This document shows, one piece after another, positions 23,180 through 32,193 of a DNA stretch of 64,000 nt. The translations under genes were made by a program, and so were the position numbers. Below the pieces are notes generated by a model, which was not told the DNA's origin, ran no database searches, and saw only the letters and a program-made list of their open reading frames with translations. Source of the stretch: Pseudarthrobacter naphthalenicus (GTDB lineage: Bacteria > Actinomycetota > Actinomycetes > Actinomycetales > Micrococcaceae); the NCBI RefSeq assembly GCF_029076445.1, contig NZ_JARESG010000011.1, positions 89,174 to 153,173 on the forward strand, written 5' to 3'. Every line of letters starts with the position of its first letter. Within the stretch, counting starts at the first letter, position 1.

Positions 23180-25360
23180 ATGGTCGATACCCAGAACGCC
23201 GCCCTTCTTTCCGCTTCCCCTGACTTGCCGTCCACCACCAAGGCCCAGGCGCTGGAAGTCCTCCGCGAACTGGTGGGGCATCCGGAAGCGGGATTCCACG
23301 ACGGCCAGTACGAGGCGATTGAGGCATTGGTCGACGGCGGCCGCAGGGCCCTGGTGGTCCAGCGCACCGGCTGGGGAAAATCGGCTGTGTACTTCGTGGC
23401 GTCACTGCTGCTCCGGCGCCGCGGCGCCGGACCCACCCTGATCGTCTCGCCCCTGCTCGCCCTGATGCGGGACCAAGTAGCTGCAGCCGCCCGCGCGGGC
23501 GTGCGTGCCGTGGCCATCAACTCGGCGAACCAGCTGGAATGGGATTCCGTACGCGAACAGCTGGCCGCCGACGAGGTGGACGTCCTGCTCGTCTCCCCGG
23601 AAAGGCTCACCAACCCGTCCTTCCGCGAGAACCAGTTACCCGAGCTCATCCGGCGCACCGGCCTGCTGGTCATTGACGAGGCCCACTGCATCTCCGACTG
23701 GGGCCACGACTTCAGGCCGGATTACCGGCGCATCGCGGACCTGATCACGCAACTTCCGGACTCGGTGCCCGTCCTGGCCACCACCGCCACGGCCAACTCG
23801 CGCGTGGTCCACGATATCGAGGAACAGCTCGGCGCCGGTGTCCTGACCATCCGCGGCACGCTGGGCCGCGATTCCCTCCGGCTGGGCGTCCTCACCCTCC
23901 CCGACTCGCGCCAACGCCTGGGCTGGCTTCTGACCCACCTTGGCGACCTCCCCGGCAGCGGAATCATCTACACGCTGACCGTTTCTGCAGCGGAGGATAC
24001 CGCGCGGCTCCTCGCTGAGGCGGGGCACGAGGTCCAGGCCTACACCGGCCGGACAGACCCCGCGGACCGGGAGCGTGCCGAGCAGCTGCTGAAGGACAAC
24101 CAGGTCAAAGCGCTCGTAGCCACCTCGGCGCTCGGCATGGGCTTTGACAAGCCGGACCTGGGTTTTGTGGTTCACCTCGGCGCGCCGTCCTCTCCGGTGG
24201 CGTATTACCAGCAGGTGGGCCGTGCAGGCCGTGGCGCGGCGGATGCCGACGTGCTGTTGCTCCCCGGGTCCGAGGACCGCGATATCTGGCAGTACTTTGC
24301 AACGGCGTCCATGCCGTCTGAGGAGAAGGCCACGGCGGTGCTGACGGCACTGGCCGAAGCGGGGTCCGCTGTTTCCACAGTTGCCTTGGAAGCACGGGTG
24401 GACCTCCGCCGCACGCCGCTGGAGCTGTTGCTGAAGGTTCTGGCGGTGGACGGTGCGGTGGAGCGCGTGGGCGGCGGGTGGCGTTCCACCGGGAAACCGT
24501 GGGTCTATGACGCCGAGCGCTACAGCAGGATCGCCGAGGCCCGGGTGGACGAGCAGGACTCCATGGTGATTTACCAGGACACTGCCGGTTGCCGGATGGA
24601 GTACATCACCTCCGTCCTTGATGACGAGACGGCGCACGCCTGCGGGCGCTGCGACAACTGCGCCGGCCGCTGGTTCCCGGCCGATATTACCGCCGAGGCC
24701 ACGGCAGCAGCGGGCCAGACCCTGAGCAGGGCCGGGGGTGTCCTGGAAGCACGGCTGCAGTGGCCCAGCGGCATGGACCGACTCGGCGTACCCGTGAAGG
24801 GCAAGATCAAAGCAGATGATGGGCTTGCCGATGGCCGCATCCTGGCACGGCTCACCGACCTGGGGTGGGGCGGGGCATTGCGGGAGCTCTTTGCCGCCGG
24901 CGCGGCGGACCGGCCGGTGGACCCGGCCATGCTCCAGGCCTGCGTTCAGGTCCTGCGCGAATGGGCCACCGGAGATGCCCGTACCCCGGGCTGGAGCGGC
25001 GCGGGACGGCCGGCGGCGATCGTCAGCATGCCGTCCCGGAGCAAACCCGAATTGGTCCGCTCCCTGGCACAGGGGATCTCGGAAATCGGCAGGATGCCCT
25101 ATCTCGGGGAACTGTCTCTTGGCCACGGCGGACCTACGGGAACCCGGGGCGGGAACAGCGCCTACCGGCTGGCGGGGGTCTGGGACCGTTTGGTTGTGGG
25201 ACCCGACCTCGAGGCAGCGGTGGCGGCGCTCCGTGGCCAGGGCGTGATGCTGATCGACGATCTGGTGGATAGCCGGTGGAGCCTTACTGTCGCCGGACGC
25301 GCCCTGCGCCAGGCCGGAGCGGGCGCTGTTCTTCCGCTGGTCCTGGGGCAGGCGGGGTGA
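23180..25360 (+). CDS. recQ: RecQ-like ATP-dependent DNA helicase
   Basis: 726 residues. Helicase core with Walker A QRTGWGKSAVYF (Gln-Arg-Thr-Gly-Trp-Gly-Lys-Ser), DEAH box in LLVIDEAHCISDWGHDFRPDYR, motif III TATA, and motifs V-VI ATSALGMGFDKPDL and QVGRAGRG. The RecQ-C zinc site follows: CRMEYI (Cys), then CGRCDNCAG. The C-terminal ~200 residues show no recognisable HRDC domain. It unwinds DNA 3'-5' in repair. ATG at 23180, with GATACT 9 bp upstream and no ribosome-binding site. Its last 77 bp overlap the convergent MFS gene. Confidence 0.9.
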   Translation: MVDTQNAALLSASPDLPSTTKAQALEVLRELVGHPEAGFHDGQYEAIEALVDGGRRALVVQRTGWGKSAVYFVASLLLRRRGAGPTLIVSPLLALMRDQVAAAARAGVRAVAINSANQLEWDSVREQLAADEVDVLLVSPERLTNPSFRENQLPELIRRTGLLVIDEAHCISDWGHDFRPDYRRIADLITQLPDSVPVLATTATANSRVVHDIEEQLGAGVLTIRGTLGRDSLRLGVLTLPDSRQRLGWLLTHLGDLPGSGIIYTLTVSAAEDTARLLAEAGHEVQAYTGRTDPADRERAEQLLKDNQVKALVATSALGMGFDKPDLGFVVHLGAPSSPVAYYQQVGRAGRGAADADVLLLPGSEDRDIWQYFATASMPSEEKATAVLTALAEAGSAVSTVALEARVDLRRTPLELLLKVLAVDGAVERVGGGWRSTGKPWVYDAERYSRIAEARVDEQDSMVIYQDTAGCRMEYITSVLDDETAHACGRCDNCAGRWFPADITAEATAAAGQTLSRAGGVLEARLQWPSGMDRLGVPVKGKIKADDGLADGRILARLTDLGWGGALRELFAAGAADRPVDPAMLQACVQVLREWATGDARTPGWSGAGRPAAIVSMPSRSKPELVRSLAQGISEIGRMPYLGELSLGHGGPTGTRGGNSAYRLAGVWDRLVVGPDLEAAVAALRGQGVMLIDDLVDSRWSLTVAGRALRQAGAGAVLPLVLGQAG

Positions 25361-26828
25361 CTGTCTGACGTCCAAGATCTGCGTGGCCTGACCGGCTGAG
25401 TTCCGGATCGCCGGGACGGCTGACTTCCGCGCCGGCCTGTCGATGCAACGACAGGCTGTCCGCGGTGCTCAAGAGCATCAGGACTGCCATGGTCAGGAAC
25501 GCGCCACGGAACGGCCCGGCGGCATCCGCATCAAAAACCGTTACACCGTCGAAGACGCGGATGAGCAGCGCGCCCACAGCGATGCCGGAACCGGCGGCCA
25601 GCTGAACCAACGTGGCTGACACCGAATTGGCGGACGTCAGCTGCGCGGGCACAATGTCCGCGTACTGCACCGAGGCGTAAGCCGAAAAGCCGATCGAGCG
25701 GAAAGCCCCGCTGCACACAAGCACGGCGAAAATCAGGGCCTGCGGAGTGTCAGGGGTGAGCAGGGCACACAACGCGAAGGTGACCGCGGACGCCAGCGAG
25801 CCCAGGACCAGCATGGCGCGGAAACCGAAGCGGCGGATCAGCGGTGTGGTGGCAGGTTTGATGCCGATGTTGCCGATGAACACAGCCGCCACCATGATCC
25901 CGGCATGCAGCGGGGACCAGCCGAAGCCCGTCTGGAACATCAGCGGCAGCAGGAAAGGGACAGAGCTGATGGTCAGCCGGTACACAAAACCGCCCGTGGC
26001 CATCGCCCGGAACGTCCGGGTGCGAAACACCGAAAGATCAAAGAGCGGGTGTTTGGCGCGCCTCATCCACAGGACCGCGCAGACGAGGGCGGCCAGGCCC
26101 GCCAGCGCTGAGATCGTGGCCCATGGCCCGTCCGGGTGGGCCGTTGCCAACTCCAGGCCCACCACGAGGGAGCCCACTCCCGCGGTGGTGAGGACCAGCC
26201 CCAGCCAGTCCAGCCTCCGCCCCGGATCCCCGGGAACAGCCGGAACAATCCTCAATGCCGTGATGAAGGCGGCCGCTCCCAGGGGCAGGTTGATGAGGAA
26301 GATCCAGTGCCAGGACAGATACGTCGTGAGGGCACCGCCGACGAGCGGAGCGAGCACCGGCGCCAGCAATGCAGGCCATACCAGGAAGGCCGTCGCGCGC
26401 AGCAGTTCAGATTTGGGGGTGCCGCGAAGCACCAGGAGCGTTCCCACCGGCACCATCATGGCCGCGCCGGCGCCCTGCACAATCCGGCTGACAGTGAGCA
26501 CCGCCAGGTCGGGGCTCAGTGCACAGGCCAGCGACGCGAGCGTGAAAAGGGTGATGGCCAGGCAAAAGACCTTCCGCGCACCCACACGCTCCGCGGCCCA
26601 GCCGCTCAAGGGGATCCCCATCGCCACGGTCATGAGGTAGGCGGTCATGGTGATGTTCACGTCCGCGGGGGGTACGCCGAAGTCGCCTGCGATGTTGGGG
26701 ATGGCGGTGGTGAGGATGGTGCCATCCAGAAATTCCATAAAGAGCGTGGCCGCAACCAACAGCGCCAGGCGCGGATTCCACGCGGGGCTTGTGCCGGGTT
26801 CGGGCGCCGGGACGGTGCTTGATGCCAT
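25284..26828 (-). CDS. MFS transporter (DHA2/EmrB-QacA-like drug exporter)
   Basis: 514 residues. Begins with a helix containing FMEFLDGTILTTAIPNIAGDF, the DHA2 signature of drug exporters, and has 12-14 hydrophobic helices; typical conserved motifs include GWAAERVGARKVF and the RIVQGAGAAMMVPVG loop. The final ~55 residues are hydrophilic and Gly/Pro/Arg-rich. Such pumps export drugs or metabolites by proton antiport; the substrate is unknown. The ATG at 26828 is chosen; upstream frame to 27083 crosses tRNA-Ser. No regulator gene is adjacent. The 3' end overlaps recQ by 77 bp in convergent orientation. Confidence 0.9.
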   Translation of the reverse strand: MASSTVPAPEPGTSPAWNPRLALLVAATLFMEFLDGTILTTAIPNIAGDFGVPPADVNITMTAYLMTVAMGIPLSGWAAERVGARKVFCLAITLFTLASLACALSPDLAVLTVSRIVQGAGAAMMVPVGTLLVLRGTPKSELLRATAFLVWPALLAPVLAPLVGGALTTYLSWHWIFLINLPLGAAAFITALRIVPAVPGDPGRRLDWLGLVLTTAGVGSLVVGLELATAHPDGPWATISALAGLAALVCAVLWMRRAKHPLFDLSVFRTRTFRAMATGGFVYRLTISSVPFLLPLMFQTGFGWSPLHAGIMVAAVFIGNIGIKPATTPLIRRFGFRAMLVLGSLASAVTFALCALLTPDTPQALIFAVLVCSGAFRSIGFSAYASVQYADIVPAQLTSANSVSATLVQLAAGSGIAVGALLIRVFDGVTVFDADAAGPFRGAFLTMAVLMLLSTADSLSLHRQAGAEVSRPGDPELSRSGHADLGRQTVTPPAPGPAEEQRPLRPGAGRVRRQ

Positions 26829-26965
26829 CCCATTATCCTGCCATCGCCGGGCCGCCCGTCGCCCATGGAAGTGGCAGTTGATGTCGTCATGAAGGCTCAA
26901 AAGACATCTGCTGCTGCCCAGTTGGGCGAGGAGGGTGCAACAGACCCAGGCGCGGGGACGCAAAA

Positions 26966-26988
26966 GGCCCCGGTCCAGGACCGGGGCC
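26966..26988 (-). terminator. Terminator after tRNA-Ser(GCT)
   Basis: Perfect 11-bp inverted repeat (ggccccggtcc/ggaccggggcc, one-base centre), followed on the minus strand by TTTTGCG. It lies 6 bp past the tRNA 3' end. Confidence 0.78.
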
Positions 26989-26993
26989 AAACG

Positions 26994-27081
26994 CGGAGAC
27001 GGGGGGATTTGAACCCCCGGTGGAGTTGTGCCCCACACTTCATTAGCAGTGAAGCCCATTCGGCCGCTCTGGCACGTCTCC
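26994..27081 (-). tRNA. tRNA-Ser (anticodon GCT)
   Basis: 88 nt with a long variable arm, as expected for class II tRNA. Acceptor GGAGACG/CGTCTCC, anticodon loop CTGCTAA with anticodon GCT (reads AGC/AGU), T-arm GGGTTCAAATCCC. No encoded CCA. A terminator follows directly. Confidence 0.95.
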
Positions 27082-27139
27082 AATTGCTATTCCTAGCCCA
27101 CCAAGGATACGCAGAACCGGGCACCGAGCGCAAAACGGC

Positions 27140-27202
27140 CAACGCGGGGTCACTCCACGCCAATAAAAGGCTGGTTATCGGGCGGAAAGTGACCCCGCGT
27201 TG
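27140..27202. repeat. Intergenic hairpin repeat, copy 1 (CAACGCGGGGTCACT family)
   Basis: Perfect 15-bp inverted repeat: caacgcggggtcact (27140-27154) and agtgaccccgcgttg (27188-27202), ending two bases before the GNAT stop codon. The same arms occur at 32114-32178. It probably terminates the GNAT transcript, although no T-tract follows. Confidence 0.7.
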
Positions 27203-27204
27203 CT

Positions 27205-27732
27205 TCAGGCCGCCGGCTGCGCGGGGCGGACCATCCTGATTTCGCGGAGACCTTCCCAGTCCGCGATGGTGTCCTGGGCGCCGTCGGGCGTAAAGCCGAG
27301 CCGGGTGTAGAAGCCGATGGCCTTGCGGTTGTCTGCCGCAACCCACAGGCTGGCCGCCCTCCCACCAAGGGCGGCTTCGAGCAGGCGGCGGCCCAAACCC
27401 AGGCCCTGGTGCGATGCCAGAAGATAAAGTCCCCACAGTTCCAGATCACCGGAGGACGACGGCGGAGGGCCCTCCGGGGAACCGGAAGCGGGCTCCCGCC
27501 GGATGCCGGCGAATCCCACCACCACGCCGTCGTTGCACGCCACCCAGGCCTCCGCGGGTTCAGGCCGGTCCAGAAGCTGCTGCCACAGCGCCAGCCGGCC
27601 GGCCGGATCCACGGCAGCCAGGAAGGCATCGGACAGCATGCCGCGGTACGTTTCCTGCCAGCAGCGGACGTGGACCTCTGCCAGGCGTGCAACGTCTGCC
27701 GGCCCCGCCCGCCGCACGGACAAGCCGGGCAT
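27205..27732 (-). CDS. GNAT-family N-acetyltransferase
   Basis: 175 residues. GNAT fold with SVRRAGPADVARLAEVHVRCWQETYRGML at the N-terminus, the central strand GLYLLASHQGLGLGRRLLEAAL and the acetyl-CoA-binding loop HQGLGLGRRL (Q/R-x-x-G-x-G/A), then TRLGFTPDGA. The substrate is unknown. The ATG at 27730-27732 overlaps the stop of the S9 peptidase gene by one base (TGATG), so translation is coupled and the acetyltransferase is in the same transcript. Coupling suggests a linked function, but none is assigned. Confidence 0.92.
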   Translation of the reverse strand: MPGLSVRRAGPADVARLAEVHVRCWQETYRGMLSDAFLAAVDPAGRLALWQQLLDRPEPAEAWVACNDGVVVGFAGIRREPASGSPEGPPPSSSGDLELWGLYLLASHQGLGLGRRLLEAALGGRAASLWVAADNRKAIGFYTRLGFTPDGAQDTIADWEGLREIRMVRPAQPAA

Positions 27733-30074
27733 CAGCCGCCAGCCAGGGCACGCCAGAGGAAGTGCTGGCTCCGGGCCTGCAGCGCGGCAGCCTGCCGGTT
27801 GTCCGACGCCCCGGCGTGACCGCCCTCCAGCGACTCGTGGAACCAGACGTTCCGGATCCCCATGGCCTCCATGCGGGCGGCCATCTTGCGCGCCTGGACC
27901 GGGCCAACCCTGTCATCGGAGGTGGCAGTCCAAATGAACGTCTCGGGGTACTCCACGCCGTCCCGGAGCAGGTGGTACGGCGAGAACGTCCTGATGTACT
28001 CCCATTCCTCCGGCACGTCAGGGTCGCCGTATTCAGCAATCCACGAGTGCCCGGCGGAGAGCTTGGTGTAGCGGCGCATATCCAGCAGGGGGACCCCGCA
28101 GGAGACTGCCCCGAACAGTTCCGGGTAGCTGGTGAGCATGTTGCCCACCAGAAGCCCGCCATTGGATCCGCCCACGCAGCCCAGCCGCTCGCGGGAGGTG
28201 ACGCCGCGGGACACGAGGTCCCTGGCCACCGCCGCGAAGTCCTCGAAGGCCCGGTGCCGGTTCTCCTTCAGCGCGGCCCGGTGCCAGCCCGGCCCGTACT
28301 CGCCGCCGCCGCGGATGTTGGCCACCACATACACGCCGCCGCGGGAGTGCTGCGGCTCGCCGGCATCGCCGGTCACGGCCGTCCGGCGCTCCAGCCAGGC
28401 GCGGCCCACCGTCCCGCTGTAGGCCGGGGTGCGGGAGACTTCGAAGCCGCCATAGCCGGAGAGCTGGGTGGGGTTTTGGCCGTCCAGGACCAGGCCGCGG
28501 GCGGCCACCTGGAAGTAGGGAACGCGGGTGCCGTCCGCGGACACCGCGAAGTGCTGCTCGACTTCGTAGTCGGCCTCGTTAAAGAACGACGGCGATGCCT
28601 TCACCTGGGCGTGCCGGCTCACTACGCCGGTGCTTACGGCGGGAGTGCTTACTTCGGCAGCGCTCCCGGGAGCAGCCCGCTCCAGCGTTCCGCGCATCAG
28701 CGTGCTGGGGGTGGTGAAGCCGGTGGCGACCAGCCAGAAATCGTCGCCCGCACCGCCGTCGGCCGGGCCTTCATCCTCATCATCCACGGCGTAGGCATTG
28801 ACGTCGTGCAGCGGCGCGCAGGCATCCAGCAGGGAGGAAGCCCACGCTCCGGAAGCAGAGTCGGTTACAGCCCCGCCAGCCGAGACAGCAGGGGCGGAGG
28901 AGGCCGGCATGGAAGGATCCAGGACCCGGATTTCGGACGAGACGTCGCGCAGCAGGTTCAACAGCAGGAAGTTCCGTGTCCAGCTCCAGGACTGCAGCGA
29001 TGTGTGCGCATCCGGGGAAAACAGCACCAGCAGGTCCCGTGACCCGGCCAGGTAGTCGTCGAACTTGGCGGCCAGCAGCGAGCCGGCGGGATAGGTTTCG
29101 CCGTCAAGGGCCCAGTCCTGCTGCGGCCGAAACAGCAGCCACTCGCGGTGCGCGCTGAGGTTCACGTCGGTGGGCGCCTCGATCTCCACCCATGTGTCAG
29201 CGGACCGGACGAAGGTGCTGCGGTTGTAGAAGTCGACGTAGTCCACGGCGAACGTTCGCTCGAACCCGGGGGTGGAATCGTGGGCCACCACGGCCATCAT
29301 GTGGGCCTCGGGGACCTCAAACAAAGGGGAAGCCGCGCCAAGGGCTTCGCCGCGCCGCAGTGTGACGGCGGTGCGGGCATATCCGGACGCCGTGCGCGGC
29401 AGGTCCTCCGCCGTGGAGGCGACCAGCAGGGTGTCCGCGTCCAGCCAGGAGACGTTGCCCTTCGCCGTCGGCAGGTCAAAACCGCCGGCTGCCGGGTCCA
29501 CAAAGGTTCGGGTGTCCACGTCGAACTCGCGGTAGCGGTTGGCGTCGCCCCCGTCGGGGGAGAGCGCCACCAGCGCCTGACGGTACGGTGCGCCGGTTTC
29601 CGGGCGCAGGAACGTGGCCCCGTGGAACACCCACTCCACCCCCTCGGCGGCGGCCAGTGCATCCACATCCAGCAGCACATCCCACTCCGGGGAGTCGGTC
29701 AGGTAGCTTTCCCACGTGGTGCGGCGCCACAGCCCCTTGGGGTTCGCACGGTCCTTCCAGAAGTTGTAGTACCAGTCGCCGCGCTTGCCCACCATGGCGA
29801 TCCGGTCGGTGGAGTCCAGCACTTCGAGGATGCGTCCCTCGAGGACCGCGTACTCAGCGTCCTCCAGGAGATCCTCGGTACGCGCATTCTGTTCCCGGAC
29901 CCAGGCCAGGGGATCCTCGCCGTAGATATCCTCCAGCCAAACGTTCTCATCGGGAGGCTCCGGCGCGACCCCCGGCGCAACCCCCGGCCCAACCCCTGAC
30001 GGGACAGTTCCGGTGGGCGTGGGGGTGGAAGCGGACGATGAACCGGGCGCTTGATCAGCTGCAGTGGTGGTCAT
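27732..30074 (-). CDS. Prolyl oligopeptidase family (S9) serine peptidase
   Basis: 780 residues. Its N-terminal part (~70-500) is the seven-blade propeller of S9A enzymes, and the catalytic alpha/beta hydrolase domain follows. Ser in CVGGSNGGLLVGN, Asp in ATSDDRVGPVQARK and His in EGGHAGASDNR complete the triad. It cleaves short peptides after proline-like residues; it has no signal peptide, so it should be cytosolic. The ATG at 30074 is the first good codon (longer frame to 30116 is possible); the N-terminal ~30 residues are Pro/Gly-rich. It is translationally coupled to the GNAT gene and divergent from the FAD/NAD(P)-binding protein. Confidence 0.93.
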   Translation of the reverse strand: MTTTAADQAPGSSSASTPTPTGTVPSGVGPGVAPGVAPEPPDENVWLEDIYGEDPLAWVREQNARTEDLLEDAEYAVLEGRILEVLDSTDRIAMVGKRGDWYYNFWKDRANPKGLWRRTTWESYLTDSPEWDVLLDVDALAAAEGVEWVFHGATFLRPETGAPYRQALVALSPDGGDANRYREFDVDTRTFVDPAAGGFDLPTAKGNVSWLDADTLLVASTAEDLPRTASGYARTAVTLRRGEALGAASPLFEVPEAHMMAVVAHDSTPGFERTFAVDYVDFYNRSTFVRSADTWVEIEAPTDVNLSAHREWLLFRPQQDWALDGETYPAGSLLAAKFDDYLAGSRDLLVLFSPDAHTSLQSWSWTRNFLLLNLLRDVSSEIRVLDPSMPASSAPAVSAGGAVTDSASGAWASSLLDACAPLHDVNAYAVDDEDEGPADGGAGDDFWLVATGFTTPSTLMRGTLERAAPGSAAEVSTPAVSTGVVSRHAQVKASPSFFNEADYEVEQHFAVSADGTRVPYFQVAARGLVLDGQNPTQLSGYGGFEVSRTPAYSGTVGRAWLERRTAVTGDAGEPQHSRGGVYVVANIRGGGEYGPGWHRAALKENRHRAFEDFAAVARDLVSRGVTSRERLGCVGGSNGGLLVGNMLTSYPELFGAVSCGVPLLDMRRYTKLSAGHSWIAEYGDPDVPEEWEYIRTFSPYHLLRDGVEYPETFIWTATSDDRVGPVQARKMAARMEAMGIRNVWFHESLEGGHAGASDNRQAAALQARSQHFLWRALAGG

Positions 30075-30160
30075 GCGCCCCATCCAAACAACATCTCCGG
30101 CCGGCAAGCAAGTCAAACGCTCGTCAAAGGCCCAGGGTTCGGGCGGATACTCTGGATTCC

Positions 30161-32086
30161 GTGGGTAAATCGACGAGCATCCGGGCAGCCATCATCGGCG
30201 CAGGCCCCCGGGGTACCAGCGTTCTGGAGCGTCTGCTCGCCCACGCCGCCACCCTCAGCGGCTCCGTCGCCGTCCACCTCGACGTCATCGACCCTCATCC
30301 GGCAGGCCCGGGGCATGTCTGGCAGCCGGCGCAGTCCCGGCTGTACCTCATGAACACCCAGTCCTTCTACCCCACGGTGATTCCCGAAGACCCCCGGCTC
30401 CCGGCGCCCCTGGCGGGCGCCACGTTCGACCAGTGGCGTGCCCGCCAGCGGACCGATCCGTCGCCCTCCCTGACGCCGGAGGAACTGGAGGAGCTGGCCG
30501 TCCTCGAATCCCGTGACTTTCCGAGCCGTGCACTGTACGGCCGCTACCTTCGCTGCACCGTGGAGGAACTCCTCGGAAGGCTGCCCGACGGCGTCACTGT
30601 CGCTTTTCATGAGACGGCGGCTGAGTCGGTGCACCGGACGGGGGACGCGTTCGACGTCGGACTCGGCAGCGGCGGTTCGCTCACGGTGGATTCCGTGGTC
30701 CTCGCCCTCGGGCACATCCCGTCCCGGCTCAACCTGGAGCAGCGCGAACTCCAGGCCTCGGCCGGCCAGCTGGGCCTGCGCTACCTCCCGCCCGCCGTGC
30801 CCGCCGACGTGGACTGGTCCGCCATCCCGGCCGGCGAGCCCGTCCTGGTCCGCGGCATGGGCCTGAACTTCTTCGACGCCATGGGCCAGCTCACCGAGGG
30901 AAGGGGCGGGAAGTTCACCGACGCCGGCGCGGGGCTGGAGTACCAGTCGTCCGGCCAGGAACCGCTCATCATTGCCGCCTCCCGCAGAGGTACCCCCTAC
31001 CGAGCCAAAGCTGCGCTGGACGGTTACTACCCGTCGTCGGTCACGTTGCGGTACCTGACCGAAGCGGCGCTGGAGCGGTTCGCGGCCGCCGGCATCCTCC
31101 CCGGGTTCGACCACGACCTCTGGCCGCTGCTGCACCGTGACACCCTCTGGGCCTACTACTCCACCCTGGTGCGCTCGCAGCCGGGTGCCGTCCCGGACGT
31201 GCCGGCGTTCCTGGCTGCCCTGGATGAGGCCATGCGGCCGCACGCCCACAGTTCGACCAACTGGGAAGACGCGGTGGAGAGTGTGCTGGCCGTGCACGTC
31301 GGTCCGCGGCACCGGCTGGACCTGCTGGGCCTTGCATCCCCTCTCGCGGGCCGGTCGTTCCCGTCGCGCGCGGACCTGGACGCCGCCGTCGTCGATTACC
31401 TCCTCGATGACGCCCGCCGCTCCGCACTGGGTGAGCAGGACCCGGTCAAAATGGCCATCGGGGCGCTGCACCGCGGGCGGGCGGTGCTGAAGACGGCAGT
31501 GGCCGACGGCGGCATTACCGACGAGTCCTGGGTGGCCGGCCTGCGGGGCTGGTTTGAGTCGTTCGTGGAGGGCCTGGCCAGCGGGCCGCCCGCGCTGCGC
31601 GCTGAACAGCTGGCTGCACTGGCGCGCGCGGGGGTGGTGAGCTTTGTGGGCCCCGATCCCCGGTTCAGCGTGGACCGCCGGGCACGCCGCTTCACCGCCG
31701 TCTCGCCATGGGTGGGCGGCCAGCCGGTAACCGCGACAACGATGGTCGAGGCCCTGGCACCGGCCAACCGGGTTGCCGCCAACGATTCCCCGTTGCTGCA
31801 GCAGCTCCTCGACGACGGCCTGGTGCGTCCGCGGCTGATGATGACGGCGGAGGGTGCCCCGGTGGAGGCGACCGGCCTGGACGTCAGGCCGCATCCGTAC
31901 CGTCCCGTGGCGGCCAACGGCTCCGTAACGGACGGTTTGTACGTTCTGGGCCTGCAGCTTTCCGCCACCCAGTGGGGCACGGCCATTGCCGCCGAAGCGG
32001 TCCAGCCCGGCGGACCCGTCTACGCCAGCGGGCAGCGGACCCTCCGCGATGCCGACGAAATCGCGCAGGCCATCCTGGGCGCGTAG
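30161..32086 (+). CDS. FAD/NAD(P)-binding protein (COG4529-type)
   Basis: 641 residues. Rossmann motif at the N-terminus, RAAIIGAGPRGTSVLERLL, followed by DVIDPHPAGPGHVWQPAQ and YLMNTQSFYPTVIPEDP, the pattern of the FAD-NAD(P)-binding (YdhS/HI0933-unrelated, COG4529) family. Function in the family is unassigned. The GTG at 30161 is chosen because the reading frame upstream is antisense to the S9 peptidase; TACTCT ends 7 nt before it and no Shine-Dalgarno is present. Convergent with the secreted nuclease gene, with a hairpin between them. Confidence 0.85.
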   Translation: MGKSTSIRAAIIGAGPRGTSVLERLLAHAATLSGSVAVHLDVIDPHPAGPGHVWQPAQSRLYLMNTQSFYPTVIPEDPRLPAPLAGATFDQWRARQRTDPSPSLTPEELEELAVLESRDFPSRALYGRYLRCTVEELLGRLPDGVTVAFHETAAESVHRTGDAFDVGLGSGGSLTVDSVVLALGHIPSRLNLEQRELQASAGQLGLRYLPPAVPADVDWSAIPAGEPVLVRGMGLNFFDAMGQLTEGRGGKFTDAGAGLEYQSSGQEPLIIAASRRGTPYRAKAALDGYYPSSVTLRYLTEAALERFAAAGILPGFDHDLWPLLHRDTLWAYYSTLVRSQPGAVPDVPAFLAALDEAMRPHAHSSTNWEDAVESVLAVHVGPRHRLDLLGLASPLAGRSFPSRADLDAAVVDYLLDDARRSALGEQDPVKMAIGALHRGRAVLKTAVADGGITDESWVAGLRGWFESFVEGLASGPPALRAEQLAALARAGVVSFVGPDPRFSVDRRARRFTAVSPWVGGQPVTATTMVEALAPANRVAANDSPLLQQLLDDGLVRPRLMMTAEGAPVEATGLDVRPHPYRPVAANGSVTDGLYVLGLQLSATQWGTAIAAEAVQPGGPVYASGQRTLRDADEIAQAILGA

Positions 32087-32113
32087 GAGCTTAAACCAAC
32101 GCGTGAACCTTAA

Positions 32114-32178
32114 CCAACGCGGGGTCACTTTACGCCCGAAATCCTCTCCGGATTGGGCGCGAAGTGACCCCGCGTTGG
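32114..32178. repeat. Intergenic hairpin repeat, copy 2 (CAACGCGGGGTCACT family)
   Basis: Perfect 17-bp inverted repeat: ccaacgcggggtcactt (32114-32130) and aagtgaccccgcgttgg (32162-32178), extended by cgccc/gggcg inside. Identical core arms to copy 1 at 27140-27202 and a partial extra CCAACGCG just before it. Lies between two convergent stops and so could act as a bidirectional terminator. Confidence 0.72.
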
Positions 32179-32193
32179 CCTAATGCGAAGGAG

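Noticed and set aside
23636..25375. 579-residue minus-strand frame over recQ
   Set aside because: Antisense shadow; recQ motifs are complete on the plus strand.
26994..27202. Integration site of a genomic island at tRNA-Ser
   Set aside because: No integrase, no duplicated tRNA end and no change in gene content next to any of the four tRNA genes.
30113..32128. 671-residue open frame antisense to the FAD/NAD(P)-binding protein
   Set aside because: No domain, Arg/Gly/His-rich, and the plus strand frame has the Rossmann motif and family pattern.
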